The position numbers were made by a program, and so were the translations under genes. This document shows, in pieces, positions 12,905 through 23,307 of a stretch of 64,000 nucleotides of DNA. The DNA comes from Sycon ciliatum. Taxonomy: Eukaryota; Porifera; Calcarea; Leucosolenida; Sycettidae. The stretch covers positions 5,538,233 to 5,602,232 of the forward strand of contig NC_088646.1 of assembly GCF_964019385.1 (NCBI RefSeq), in the 5' to 3' direction. The stretch's first letter is position 1. Every line of letters begins with the position of its first letter. The notes beneath the pieces are model-generated. The model was given only the letters and a program-made list of their open reading frames with translations, searched no databases and was not told the origin of the DNA.

Positions 12905-13225
12905 GTATTTTGGCTTTGGAAATTTATTTTTCATTGCTATCAGGCAAGTTCGGCTCATTTCCCCTGTGCTGCGCTGATGAGTCAACAAAGGACGAAACAG
13001 TTCTGTCCGCAGATTGAGTATTTCGCTCCTGCTCTTGTAGCAGTTGAGCACTCTCGTGTGAGGTAGTGCCTTTGCTGTTTGCGTTATGCAGAGCTCACTG
13101 ACTTGTCAGTTTGAGCATTCTGGCAAGGTACGTTCGGGCCTGGTTTAAAAATCTGGCTTTGGAAAATTTATTTTTCATCGGTATCAGGTTCGGCCTCATT
13201 TCCTCTGTGCTGCGCTGATGAGTGT
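12905..13225 (+). repeat. Direct repeat of about 75 bp carrying the hammerhead
   Basis: The segments 12905-12982 and 13148-13222 share GGCTTTGG.AA.TTTATT, TATCAGG and TGTGCTGCGCTGATGAGT. The first copy continues into a full hammerhead; the second is cut off inside it. This resembles tandem long-terminal-repeat-like ends of Penelope-like elements, but no coding part is nearby. Confidence 0.55.
12969..13012 (+). ncRNA. Hammerhead ribozyme motif, type I order
   Basis: All conserved parts are present in order. Stem I 5' strand CTGCG (12969-12973); core CTGATGA (12974-12980); stem II GTC/GAC around AACAAAG (12981-12993); core GAA; stem III ACAG/CTGT with a TT loop (12997-13006); cleavage base C (13007); stem I 3' strand CGCAG (13008-13012). 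All three helices pair without mismatch. Small hammerheads of this kind are known from Penelope-like elements and retrozymes. The upstream 75 bp is repeated at 13150-13221, where the motif breaks off after GATGAGT. Confidence 0.75.
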
Positions 13226-13814
13226 TTTCATGCGCATTATTATCTCTCCTTTATTCACTTCTTTCGAAGGCGATAAGCCAGACCCACCGGGAAATATTTC
13301 CATGGGTGGGACAGCAAAAAGAAAGTGAAAAAACAAAGAAAAATAAATAAATAAATAAAACCTAAAAACCAAAGGGACAAGAAATAGTTGAAGGAAGAGG
13401 AAGAAAGGAAAGAAACTCAATCCGAACTCCAACATCAAAACAATAATAAAGAATTTGCAGCGACAGGCAAAATACATCAACCAATGAAGGGAGTAACAAA
13501 GGAAATATCAGTCTTTATCAGTCGTTATTCAAGTCTCTTAGCTATTGAACATGCAAACGCAGCAGAGGTGCATCTACATGTTAAGGATAGTTCTTAGTAT
13601 TTTAATCGAACCTTGTATAGCCTCCTGTTGTACAATTATTATTATTATTATTTAAAAATTCGACGAGGAGACAATAATTTTAATATGGCAATAAGTAGGA
13701 CGAGCTGAAGCGACATGTGGACTACTTTATTAACACTGTAAGCGATGGAGACGATGCAAGAAACAACCTAAAGGGTAAGGAAAAATACATGTAAGAAGAA
13801 AAAGGGCTGATAAA

Positions 13815-13885
13815 TATGGTGGTAAAGACACACCTGGCAATATGGCGGTAAACACACGCCTGCCCACACACGCTCTCTAGGCTTC
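13815..13885 (-). repeat. Partial copy of a dispersed repeat (also at 48533 and 63151)
   Basis: On the minus strand it reads TAGAGAGCGTGTGTGGGCAG, then GCGTGTGTTTACCGCC and CCACCATATTTATCA. This matches the 3' parts of the plus-strand copies at 48533-48731 and 63151-63385. Its nature is unknown. Confidence 0.7.
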
Positions 13886-14338
13886 ATTCTCCCAAGAGAA
13901 AGGGCAATGGAAAAAAAAAGATGATTCGAACAAGTTTTCGTACAACACTCTTCAGGAATCACCGTTGTACTAAAGAACAAAATGAGAACAAAGGAAATAA
14001 TAATTTATAGCAATCAAGGTAGGGTGACACGATACAATGACAGCACTGGAATATCGAGGTGCGATTTCTCACAAAAGTGTGCAGAAAACAAGGGTATACA
14101 AGTAAGAACTAAGCGTGACAAGTGTGTATCAGCAACAAAAACAAAAAAGTGAGAACGAATGATAATAATAACAATACCAGTTAATATTTTATGACTTGGG
14201 GCTCCCCGCGTGCTAGTTTGTACGTGAAGTGTGTGGGTTACAGTGAGGGCTGCGTCCCACCCGCCTGTGTGGATTCACAGGAAGTGTGAGTTACGAAGTC
14301 TGAAGAAAATGTTGAACGGCCTCTGCTGGGATGACGAC

Positions 14339-14488
14339 TACACCATAGCTCAGTGGTTAGAGCATCGCTGGCTACAAGCGAGGGTCCCTGGTTCGAGTCC
14401 TGGTGGTGACAGTCAACTTTTTCTTCGGACTTTTCCCGTTTGTCTCTTTCCCGCAAACCAGTTAATATTATTATTATTATTATTATTG
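14339..14488 (+). mobile_element. tRNA-derived SINE
   Basis: An A box (TAGCTCAGTGG, 14346-14356) and B box (GGTTCGAGTCC, 14390-14400) lie in a tRNA-like fold. The D stem GCTC/GAGC and the 5-bp anticodon stem TCGCT/AGCGA pair. The acceptor stem pairs in 5 of 7 positions and the T stem has one mismatch. Base 33 is G instead of U, so it is unlikely to be a working tRNA. A non-tRNA body of about 50 bp and a (TTA)n tail (14464-14488) follow, the usual SINE layout. Confidence 0.65.
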
Positions 14489-14520
14489 TTTGAAACTCGG
14501 ATGTTGAGCCATAAATAAAT

Positions 14521-15016
14521 GTGGAAGAGAAAAGGACATATGGATACGAGTTAAGAGTAACTCTCCATCACTGTAACATGATACTATATACAGTCAGAAA
14601 GTGCAATAACTAGGCACAAAACTGACAGAGTACTGAAACATTCGACGTCCTGACACCTAGCTTCAACACATCTCCGTAGCGCTAACCGACAGCCTTCCAA
14701 CTTGGAAGGTTCAAGGTTATGGAAAAGACCAAAGAGGGGAAGGCAAGCGCAACGAAAACGAGCAAAAGCTACAGTCCCAACGTTGCGCTTGCCTTCCCCT
14801 CTTTGGTCTTTTCCATAGCCTTGAACCTTCCAAGTTGGAAGGCTGTCGGTTAGCGCTACGGAGATGTGTTGAAGCTAGGTGTCAGGACGTCGAATGTTTC
14901 AGTACTCTGTCAGTTTTGTGCCTAGTTATTGCACTTTCTGACTGTATATAGTATCATGTTACAGTGATGGAGAGTTACTCTTAACTCGTATCCAATTATG
15001 TCCTTTTCTCTTCCAC
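14521..15016. mobile_element. Long near-perfect inverted repeat (foldback element)
   Basis: Arms 14521-14754 and 14781-15016 are complementary over about 235 bp with only a few differences, around a 26-bp loop. The arm end GAGAAAAGGACATATGGATA is repeated once more at 15046-15070. The arms share the words TACGAGTTAAGAGTAA and ACAGTCAG.AAGTGC with the shorter hairpin at 50775-50908. The left flank AACTCGGATGTTGAGCCA also recurs there (50744-50762), so both belong to one family. No coding capacity. Confidence 0.85.
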
Positions 15017-15384
15017 ATTATTATTGTTGTTGTTGTTATTGTAGAAAGGAAAAGGACATATGGATACGAGTTAACTTGTTAGTCCCTACCCCTTTTTAAA
15101 GTTGCCATAAAAGCAGTTGTTATTGCTTGTTAGTGAAGTTGTTACTGCACAGTACAGCACGAGTACCGTGCATGCTACTTGTGCATGTAGCTGTACATGT
15201 ATTTGGCGCTGAAATATAATTATGGCATGGAATCATCTGGACTATACCAATGAATACGGCAAGAAACCCAAGCGACCAGTGCATCATTGATGCATGGATC
15301 CACGGATTCGTCTTGCCTCCAGTTGGTTTCTTTGCTGTTTATATTGTCGGCTGAATTTCTCGATGTGGATAGTCGCTGGCTTGT

Positions 15385-15861
15385 TGTTGTTGTGTTTATT
15401 TTAATTCGCAAACCAAACGGGCAGATCTGCCCAATGAAAAGGTGGCGAATGCAGATAGAAAGCAGTAATAAATGAAATTGGGGACTGATGTAATTAGGAT
15501 AGAGGTGGAGAAAAACTAAGCCAGCTGATCATCAAACAGGACGTTTGGTACTCTAAGTACTAAGGCCAGTAAGTGTGTGCGGGATCATGCTGGCGCGGAA
15601 CTGGCGGAGCGTGGAGATGGCACGTACATCGCTGGGTAATGTGTTCCACAGCTGGGCGCCCCGGAACGCGAGGCAACCCTTGCCGAACCTGGTGGAAACT
15701 GGCGGTTGGCGCAGACCCATGGTGGAGTGCAACCTAGTAGGGCCAGCTGACGAAGGAACTAGGAGGGCTTGCAGTTCAGAACTTGCGTGCTCATTCCGAG
15801 ACCTCCAGACCAGAACGATGAACTTCTGCCTGAATATCTCGGATACTCTGTAGGTGTCCAA
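15385..15861 (-). mobile_element. LINE 3' fragment: reverse transcriptase C-terminus plus 3' UTR
   Basis: An open frame at 15861-15553 encodes the typical end of CR1/L2-group LINE proteins, including the motif FRGAQLWNTLPSDVR followed by a short tail and stop. The 3' UTR continues to a GCGAATTAAAATAAAC end with (ACA)n at about 15385. It is strongly 5' truncated with no catalytic region. A related 3' UTR, including TTCGC..AACCAAACGG.CAG, is at 56028-56103. Confidence 0.7.
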
Positions 15862-16164
15862 TTGCAGCAGGAGGGTACGCGCGGAGGTGTGATTCCAGGA
15901 GTAACTCTGTGATTTAAACTTATTTTCTCCATTCCAGCTCTTCTCTCCGCCTGCGTTGACCCGTTAGAGATTGCCCTACGGTACTGATCCATTGCAACTA
16001 TAATGTACACACTTCGTTGACAAAGGGACAGATGACAGGAACTCCAGGTGAACTCCAGCTGACTATCATTTCCAGTGCATACACACATTTTTCCTTTTTT
16101 TTCTCTCTCTCTCTTTTTTTCTTCCCTCTTCGCTCGCGCTATATATGCTACCTTTGGCAAGAAA

Positions 16165-16210
16165 TTCCAGTTTGGATTTTGCGAAGTAAAACAAACTAAA
16201 AATACACAAA
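16165..16210 (+). mobile_element. LINE 3' end remnant
   Basis: The words TTTTGCGAAGTAAAACAAAC match the terminal motif of the LINE tails at 15385 and 52597. Only the last bases remain. Confidence 0.35.
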
Positions 16211-16247
16211 ACTCCAGTACATTGTATGTGAGTGATTGACAAATACA

Positions 16248-16278
<31 letters not shown>

Positions 16279-16644
16279 CTTCTTCTTCTTCTTCTTCTTC
16301 TTCTTCTTCTTCTTCTTCTTCTTCTTCTTCCCGTTACTGTCTAAAAAGCAGTCGAAACGGTTTTTATCCACCATTTGATGGTGAGCATTTCCCTTCTTCT
16401 TCTTCTTCTTCTTCTTCTTCTTCTTCTTCTTCTTCTTCTTCTTCTTCTTCTTCTTCTTCTTCTTCTTCTTCTTCTTCTTCTTCTTCTTCTTCTTCTTCTT
16501 CTTCTTCTTCTTCTTCTTCTTCTTCTTCTTCTTCTTCTTCTTCTTCTTCTTCTTCTTCTTCTTCTTCTTCTTCTTCTTCTTCTTCTTCTTCTTCTTCTTC
16601 TTCTTCTTCTTCTTCTTCTTCTTCTTCTTCTTCTTCTTCTTCTT

Positions 16645-16675
<31 letters not shown>
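16248..16675. repeat. Long (CTT)n microsatellite in two blocks
   Basis: Block one is 16248-16330. Block two, 16392-16675, is about 284 bp of pure CTT, separated by 61 bp of ordinary sequence. It gives meaningless Ser, Leu or Lys homopolymer frames. A pure array this long is near the size where triplet arrays become unstable. Confidence 0.95.
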
Positions 16676-17169
16676 TAATATTATGAAAATGACTGTGAGA
16701 GTACAGTGTACATTATAGCAATAAAAACTGCTTTATGGCAGTTTTCTAAAAAAAGTTATTGTGTTCTAGTCCATGGACCCCGTCTAAAAAGTAAGAAATT
16801 AACGAAATGTGATAGCCGAAAATTAAAATTTCACACAAAACCTCACAATAATCACAACACTTGAAATGCTGCTTTCAACACTAAACTTGTACTGCACCAA
16901 CAATTGGACACATGCATGCATAGGAAAGAGGATCACAAGGAGAAAAGGTCTTCTACGGTACATGTAGCTTTTCATTCTGTGTGTGATTATTGTGAGGTTT
17001 TGTGTGAAATTTTAATTTTCGGCTATCACATTTCGTTAATTTCTTACTTTTTAGACGGGGTCCATGGACTAGAACACAATAACTTTTTTTAGAAAACTGC
17101 CATAAAGCAGTTTTTATTGCTATAATTTCTTTTGTTTTTTCTGTCACCAATTAATGGAATGCCCTATAT

Positions 17170-17200
17170 CAAGAGTGCATAAACAGTTTATGGACTCTTG
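17170..17200. mobile_element. Micro-palindrome, CAAGAGT family, 31 bp
   Basis: CAAGAGTGCATAAAC and its mirror, ending TGGACTCTTG, flanked by exact 7-bp CCTATAT on both sides (17163-17169, 17201-17207). Copy E of the host repeat has the empty site CCCTATATCAATATG, proving a clean insertion. Confidence 0.9.
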
Positions 17201-17538
17201 CCTATATCAATATGGAAATGATGGCCTTCACATCAATACCGTATTATACGCGCATGATGTGCAAGCCTTTTCTTGCAGAAAATGGCACTAGCATAATGCA
17301 TGTTCTTCGGCAGGGAAACATGTGAGTCGTGGTCTGGTGGTGGTGATACTTTTTTTATACGGAGGTCATTCTGTGCATGTTGCAACTTGCTGTTGCAGAA
17401 TTTCATGACTCTGTCATAAAATTGTCTTGACTTTCAGATATTTCAGATTTCCCCACCCTCGATCAGATTTATTTGAGAAATGTAGCCAGGTGCGTGTCGC
17501 AGATGTTTTTGTTGATTCTGTGTTCATAATGGTTTATA

Positions 17539-17835
17539 CCGTATATTCTCTATTATAAGCGCCGTGCTTATATATTTTCAACACCCCTCTACCCCGTGCT
17601 TATATTGGAGACCGCGCTTATATTGGAGACCGTGCTTATATTTTTTTCAACCAATACATCCATAGAGAGCAAGAAGAAATACATGCTGGATATCATGCAT
17701 GCAGCATTGATTTCCACCAAGACCGTGCTAATAATAGAGACTGTGCTTATAATGTTTCGAAAGGTGCTCACAGTGTGCTAGTATTAGAGACTGTGCTAGT
17801 AATGGAGACCTGTGCTTATAATAGAGAATATACGG
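17539..17835. mobile_element. TA-flanked MITE with CCGTATATTCTC ends
   Basis: The terminal inverted repeat CCGTATATTCTCTATTATAA is flanked by TA on both sides. Copies C and E of the host repeat lack it (TTTATAATCATGG-type empty site in E). The interior is a loose tandem of GAGACCGTGCTTATAT-like units. A second copy is at 47652-47972. The TA duplication fits Tc1/mariner-type mobilisation by inference. Confidence 0.8.
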
Positions 17836-18333
17836 TAATCATGGGTTATCGTGATAAGGTCATCCTGCATCATATTGCACTGAAATGGTAATCCTGTTGA
17901 TGCCGATACAACTTTTGGAAGTAGTTCAATGACTTTAAACTGTTAGTCCACGATTTTCTAAAACAACACAGCAAAGGAGGAACAATAAACATGTATTAAA
18001 ATGTAAACGAATACATTGCTGAGTCCAAAACCTCGTTCCAACAACTACACTGATCCTGAGGAGAAAAGGGGCAAGGCTATGGTTGGAGGTACTCAGAGAT
18101 AAACAAGGCACTCCACAATAATAAAATCTGACACATCTTTTGGTGAGTATGAATGATATCCAGTCGAACCTCTTTAGGACGAACACCAAGGGACCGATGG
18201 TATTTATTCTGTGATCTTAACCTATTTTATAACCAGAGAATACAATAGACATACGAATAGATTTCTTCTACAGCGAAAGATTCTAAGCCACACAGACTCA
18301 TTGACTCGTCTCGTATGAAACAATTGAGTCACT

Positions 18334-18601
18334 AGAGAGATTCTGCAAAACGAAAATGCGTACAAACTTTCGCTCTACATCATGAAGTGCGAAACTTCGC
18401 ACCTTTGGACGCGAAACTTGCAGGGAACGCGAAATAAACTGTCGTAGGAAAGTTCGTGAGATCGGGTCATGGCGTACGTGCACTTGGCCCGCGCAAACTA
18501 CGAAAATGTGCAGAACGCAAAGTTCGTGCAAAAATTCGCACACACTTTCGCAAGGACTGTCGCGAAACTTCGTTCGAATTTTCGTTTTGCAGAACCTCTC
18601 T
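18334..18601. mobile_element. MITE with AGAGAGRTTCTGC ends, in copy A
   Basis: The inverted termini AGAGAGATTCTGCAAAACG are flanked by ACT on both sides (3-bp duplication). The interior is rich in CGAA/TTCG words. The same insertion sits at the same site in copies C, D and E but is absent from copy B (GAGTCACTGAACC at about 24005). Confidence 0.85.
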
Positions 18602-19793
18602 ACTGAACCTTTCTCTAGCAACATGACGGCAACTGAAACAGCAACAGAGAAAGTACGATACATGTACTCCACATTCTTACAGGTACTACAAACAGATTGC
18701 AGATCGTAATTCTTGCTTTGGCGGCACGAAACATTATTTGGGGCAGTGCAATCTCGGCAGTACTCACAAATCAAACAGCCCAGACTTGAGTAAACAAATC
18801 CAATCATAAAAGTACGAGATTTTCACGAGACGAGACTGCACCCATTGGCTTGTTTCGTATGAAACAAACAAGTTACTAAACCTCTCCACAATAGAGATTT
18901 CCCCTGATATGCGAATTTATTTTGCAAACTCGGTCAATTGGTACTTGAACCTTTCCCTCCAGATTCGGAACTGCCAACGATAGTATGCCACTGACCAGTG
19001 CCTTACTTGTAACGTACCAATGTACAATGAATATGAGTATTTCGACAACACATCTAACATAAGCCTTACCGTCAAGAAGTTGAATTCGCGTTCTTCGCAC
19101 ACTGTAGACAAGGGCAAAGAGATAAAAATGGATCTAAATCCGAATAAAATCAGCACACGTTTCCGTAAATGAAAGGTGAACATAAGCAAATGAATCGAAG
19201 GAAACCGGTCAACTTAGAGATCACCTGTCATCGTCTCATCGAGTACCGGTTCCGTAAAAGGAGGCCTCGCAGCTCGGCAGCAGAAAAGCAAAATTTAGAA
19301 AAGAGATCCTGTCAACTTTTCCATTATTTATTGCATTCCGCCCCCAAATCAGCACACTTTTCCTGAATGAAAGAGTCAACACAAGCAAATGAATGAAAGG
19401 CAACTGGTCAACTCACCTGTCATTGAGTAATATTCCGCTAAAGGAGGTCTCAGCAGCGCCGAAACGAAAATAATCATTAGACGAAATATCCGAAACAGCT
19501 CATGCAAGAAGCAGTTCCAAAGAAGGAAGTTCCTCGCGCATGCACATCCGAACACACGGATCCGCGGACTGCATGCACTGAACACAATGTCTGCCGTGCA
19601 CGCGCACAGCACACGGCTACCACGCGTTGGTAGATCTATTACCGAGCACCTTACGTAGAGACTTACGTAGCCTAAGTGAAATACCGAGCACCTTACGTAG
19701 AAACTTACGTAGCATAGCGATGTCGTTTTTTCTGCCATGTGAACACAATAATAGAAAAGCTGACAGGATCGCTTTTCTAAATGTAGTAGAAAC

Positions 19794-21045
19794 TTAGATC
19801 AGTTTCTCCAGTTGCAAGAACTGGATAGCTTCTGATGGTTGTGTGAGAATTGCCTCCCTGACTGACGTGAAGGTACATAGACGTGTACCTGCTCGACTGC
19901 TGTGTCTGGCAGGGCAAGCTAGCAGGAGGTGGGCAGCATCATCAACTGTTCCAGGACAGTGAGCGCAATCAGGTGAAGGTGCCGCCTCAATCTGGAACAA
20001 GTACTTGTTCAGCAGGCTGCAGTGGCCAGTGAGGAGCTGATTGAGGATGGTGGTCTCATGCCGGGACGGAGGGCTGCGGAACTTGCTGGTGTTGAGTAAT
20101 GGCCGGGGGTATGCGGTTGCAGACCGAATTGAAGCCTTGGCAGCTTGGATAGGTAGCTTAACCTGGGCCTGTACACACTGTGTTCCATTCCGGGCAAGGC
20201 GATCCGCCTTGTCATTGAGAGCAACACCGCAGTGGCTGCTGATCCAGACAAGGTTTATGGAATGAGCCTTCCGAGCAACCTCTGTCAGAGCATCGAACGC
20301 AGCAATGGTGTCTGGGCTGATCCTGTATGGGTCTCCACGGAGGGCATCTACGAGGGAGAGGCTGTCAGTGACCAGCACAACGTCCGTCTCCATGGTGGTA
20401 AGGTCGTAGACTGCTCTCAGGCCAGCTGCTGCTGCCGCTACTTCGGCAGTGAAGGATGTTGCGACAGCGCCAGCTGGTAGACACCCAGACAGTATCTCTG
20501 ACCGCTGGGTTGCAGTGGTTTCCATGACAAGAAAACCACCTCCACCAGCGTTGGTGTCAGGGACACTGCCATCTGTCCAAATGTCTAGACGCCGCGAGGA
20601 ACAACAGGAGCGATAGGCTTCCTCCAGGCATACTAGTGCCTCTACAAGTCGTACAGTAGGAGGGTCAGACCGGGTGCAAGCGGACTTGAACACAGATAGG
20701 TTCGGAACGGAGGACCAGGGTGGAGGACGGGATGGCAGAGGTGCAAGGGATGGTGGAAGATGCCGCTCTGCCATTTGTCTCCATGTCTCCTTGGTTTTGC
20801 GGATCCGAACAGGGGTATGTTGACTGCAACACGGCACTAGCTGGTGTAGGAGCACTATGACGCTTCGCGATATTAGCTAGGCCGCCTGGCGCTCGACTTT
20901 CAGCTGGATAGTTGGTGCACCAGCTATTTCACGGAGTTGATTCGTAGGTGTTGTCTTCGTGCACCCAGTGGAGAGGCGGAGGCAGCTATTGTAGGCAACA
21001 TCAAGATGATGCTGACCTTGCTTGGTGGCAAGACCATACAAATAC
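19794..21045 (-). pseudogene. 5'-truncated LINE with RNase H domain
   Basis: Reading on the minus strand, about 45 residues of reverse-transcriptase thumb/connection (LDVAYNSCLRLSTGC) are followed by one in-frame TAG at 20877-20879. An open frame then runs to the stop at 19794. The latter has the RNase H signature in order: TDGSVPD, ..TAEVAAAAAG, VLVTDSLSLVDAL, SSHCGVALNDKADRLA (D, E, D, H/D), then a C..C..H zinc-like tail. RNase H downstream of RT is typical of I-, Tad- and Jockey-related LINE groups. The 5' end is lost and the 3' UTR is cut by copy A. It is a recent relic, with only one inactivating stop seen. Confidence 0.8.
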
Positions 21046-21183
21046 AACGTACATGTACATGATTGTAGTTCCCATTTCCAGTGTACACTCTGGATTGACA
21101 CTCAGTGTCAAATTCAGGAACGGTCGATGCTCCTGGTGTTGTTGTCGGAGTGTGTGATGGTGAATCGTCGGTACAGGTATTGG

Positions 21184-21332
21184 CAAGAGTATAATAACTC
21201 CCCAAGAGTGTGCAACTCCTGATACCCTTTCTATGGGGTACGCCAACGGCGAAAACTCACATCACGTGGTGCATTGTCTCAGTTTTACGTTTCCAGCCCG
21301 TTTTTAGCGAGCAGGTTATAATTATACTCTTG
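21184..21332. mobile_element. CAAGAGT-family element, 149 bp
   Basis: The ends CAAGAGTATAATAAC and TTATAATTATACTCTTG are flanked by exact 7-bp GTATTGG (21177-21183, 21333-21339). The second block, AAGAGTGTGCAACTCCTGAT, is shared with the element at 37705. It carries extra internal sequence but no coding capacity. Confidence 0.85.
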
Positions 21333-21689
21333 GTATTGGTTGTTGAGATGGGCAACAAACCGGCCCAGAGCCACAAGTCCACGTCGCCACAGCATGATTA
21401 TATCATCGATGTAGCGCTTGAAAATGCAGGCGTTGGCGGATGTACATGTACATGTATGTGCTTGTCCTGGAAGTGGAGTTGGAAAGTGCTAAGGAAATGT
21501 ACAGTCTACACTGGAATATGCAAGCAATGCTTATGTACACAGTCTGCGACAACATGAATGATTCTCTCACCCGCATCTCTCCCCGTTCATTGCGCACTGT
21601 ATTTGGCTACCCACCCACCGCAGATGTCCAGTGTATTCTGTCTCGAAACAACCTCACACCCATCCTTTTCTGCCTTCGTGCCAATTCTG

Positions 21690-21895
21690 AGGCACGTAGC
21701 CGCACCTGCACAAGGTCTCAAGTCTCGCTTGGACTTGTACTGTCACGAGCCTCCTCTCGGTTTGGTTATTCCTCTCTTTCTTATTTAGCCGCTGACCACT
21801 GGAACTCAGTTCCGGCATCGGTCCGCCTTGCTGCTTCACCAAGTCAATTTCGTATCGCAATCCTAGATTGGCTAGGGTACCCCGTAAGGAGACCA
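21690..21895 (+). pseudogene. LINE reverse-transcriptase C-terminal fragment
   Basis: An open plus-strand stretch carries the pattern SSRFGYSSLSYLAADHWNSV and then PASVRLA, which resembles the conserved C-terminal WN.LP..R motif of CR1/L2-group proteins. No catalytic part is present. It is cut downstream by the AT-rich foldback element at about 21925. Confidence 0.5.
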
Positions 21896-21929
21896 TATAG
21901 GTCTGTGGGGACTGCCCTAGAGAAATATG

Positions 21930-22575
21930 TATCTATTATTGCACGATTAAAGAGGTCTATATATGAAATATAGAACGAGTAAAAGACCGAGGTCCCCCGA
22001 GGTCTTTTACGAGGTCTATATTTCATATATTGACCGATTATGAGGGCAATAATAGATTTATCACGACATAGCATACCTAAAACTGTTTTTGCTTTGCTAT
22101 AGGAAGAAAGGAATACTATTGTAATAGTAGAATAGTATGTACATGTACATATGCCGTGTACATTGGACATTACTTCTGTGTAAACCAAAGTTTCCAGTTG
22201 TCTCTTGTAGTATATTCCCCAAGTTCTTTGACTGAGAATCTGACAGTTTGGGTTCAAATCCCAGCATTTGGCTTCAGATTTTCTTCTTTCAGTTCTGATT
22301 TTTTTCTAAGTTGAGGAAAAAGTTCTAAGTCCTCGGGCTAAGTGGTAAATAATAAGTGGTCAATATAAGCAGTCAATATATGCTGATATTTGACCGCTTA
22401 GAGATCACAAGTTTCTGTGGGGGTCAATAATAAGAGAGTGATAAGAATATTTATCACTCTCTTATTATTGACCCCCACAGAAACTTGTGATCTCTAAGCG
22501 GTCAAATATCAGCATTTAGAATCAACTCGTAAAAACTCCAAGTCAATCTCCCATTGACACAAACCTCGTTTATTC
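21930..22575 (+). mobile_element. AT-rich foldback element Q, copy 1
   Basis: It begins GTATCTATTATTGCACG and contains hairpins around GAGTAAAAGACCGAGGTCCC (21975-22030) and a 60-bp-arm hairpin at 22383-22517 (TGATATTTGACCGCTTAGAG). A tRNA-like B box, GGTTCAAATCC, is at about 22251. Other copies are 29597-30579 (+) and 30966-31460 (-). Confidence 0.7.
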
Positions 22576-22584
22576 AACATAATT

Positions 22585-23268
22585 ATAGCAATAAAAACTG
22601 CTTTATGGCAGTTTTCTAAAAAAAGTTATTGTGTTCTAGTCCATGGACCCCGTCTAAAAAGTAAGAAATTAACGAAATGTGATAGCCGAAAATTAAAATT
22701 TCACACAAAACCTCACAATAATCACGACACTTGAAGATCTTATAGTACGGCACTTGTTTATTCCGACACTTGTACTTGTACAAGTACATGGACTGCGCCA
22801 ACATGCTTGCATGTGAAAGAGGACCACGAGGGGAAAAGGTCGTCTCGCATCCTGTGTGTGATTATTGTGAGGTTTTGTGTGAAATTTTAATTTTCGGCTA
22901 TCACATTTCGTTAATTTCTTACTTTTTAGACGGGGTCCATGGACTAGAACACAATAACTTTTTTTAGAAAACTGCCATAAAGCAGTTTTTATTGCTATAA
23001 TTTCTTTTGTTTTTTTGGCTCAAGGATATTATTATTATTATTATTTTATTTATTTTACTAGGGTGTTTCCCACAGACCTATGGTCTTCTTACGGGAGCCC
23101 CTATGTACTACATGTACGTGTATCATATCAAATTCAATACCGTATTATACGCATTGATGTGCAAGCCTTTTCTTGCGGAAAATGGAACTAGTCTTGCGTA
23201 TGATGACAGATGTACACTGTATTCAGGTTCTTCTGCCGGGGAATCATATGGGTAGTGCAGTGGCGGTG

Positions 23269-23307
<39 letters not shown>

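Larger units (their letters stand above)
16715..19782 (+). mobile_element. Hairpin-capped 3-kb element, copy A
   Basis: The left end is ATAGCAATAAAAACTGC, forming a hairpin with GCAGTTTT, then TTATTGTGTTC and CATGG. The right end is GAACACAATAATAGAAAAGC pairing with GCTTTTCT and ending AAAT. Each end is duplicated inward in inverted orientation: 16715-17123 is a 409-bp palindrome, and ATTTAGAAAAGAGATCCTGT at about 19296 mirrors the right terminus. The body has no credible coding sequence. It includes a tandem motif ACCGAGCACCTTACGTAG near 19640-19715. Nested insertions are at 17170, 17539 and 18334. The copy abuts a LINE stop codon at 19794. Confidence 0.85.

Noticed and set aside
14339-14413. 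Functional tRNA gene, possibly with a CTA anticodon
   Set aside because: Base 33 is not U, acceptor and T stems have mismatches, and a SINE body with a (TTA)n tail follows.
16236-16718. Long Ser, Leu and Lys homopolymer frames
   Set aside because: They are translations of the CTT microsatellite, with no coding signal outside the array.
16715-19782. Helitron
   Set aside because: A 3' hairpin followed by CTAA and AT-rich targets is suggestive, but there is a hairpin at the 5' end too, both ends are duplicated in inverted orientation, and no TC 5' start is present.
22251-22261. tRNA gene from the B box GGTTCAAATCC
   Set aside because: No matching A box or tRNA fold is visible, and the same word occurs in all copies of element Q.
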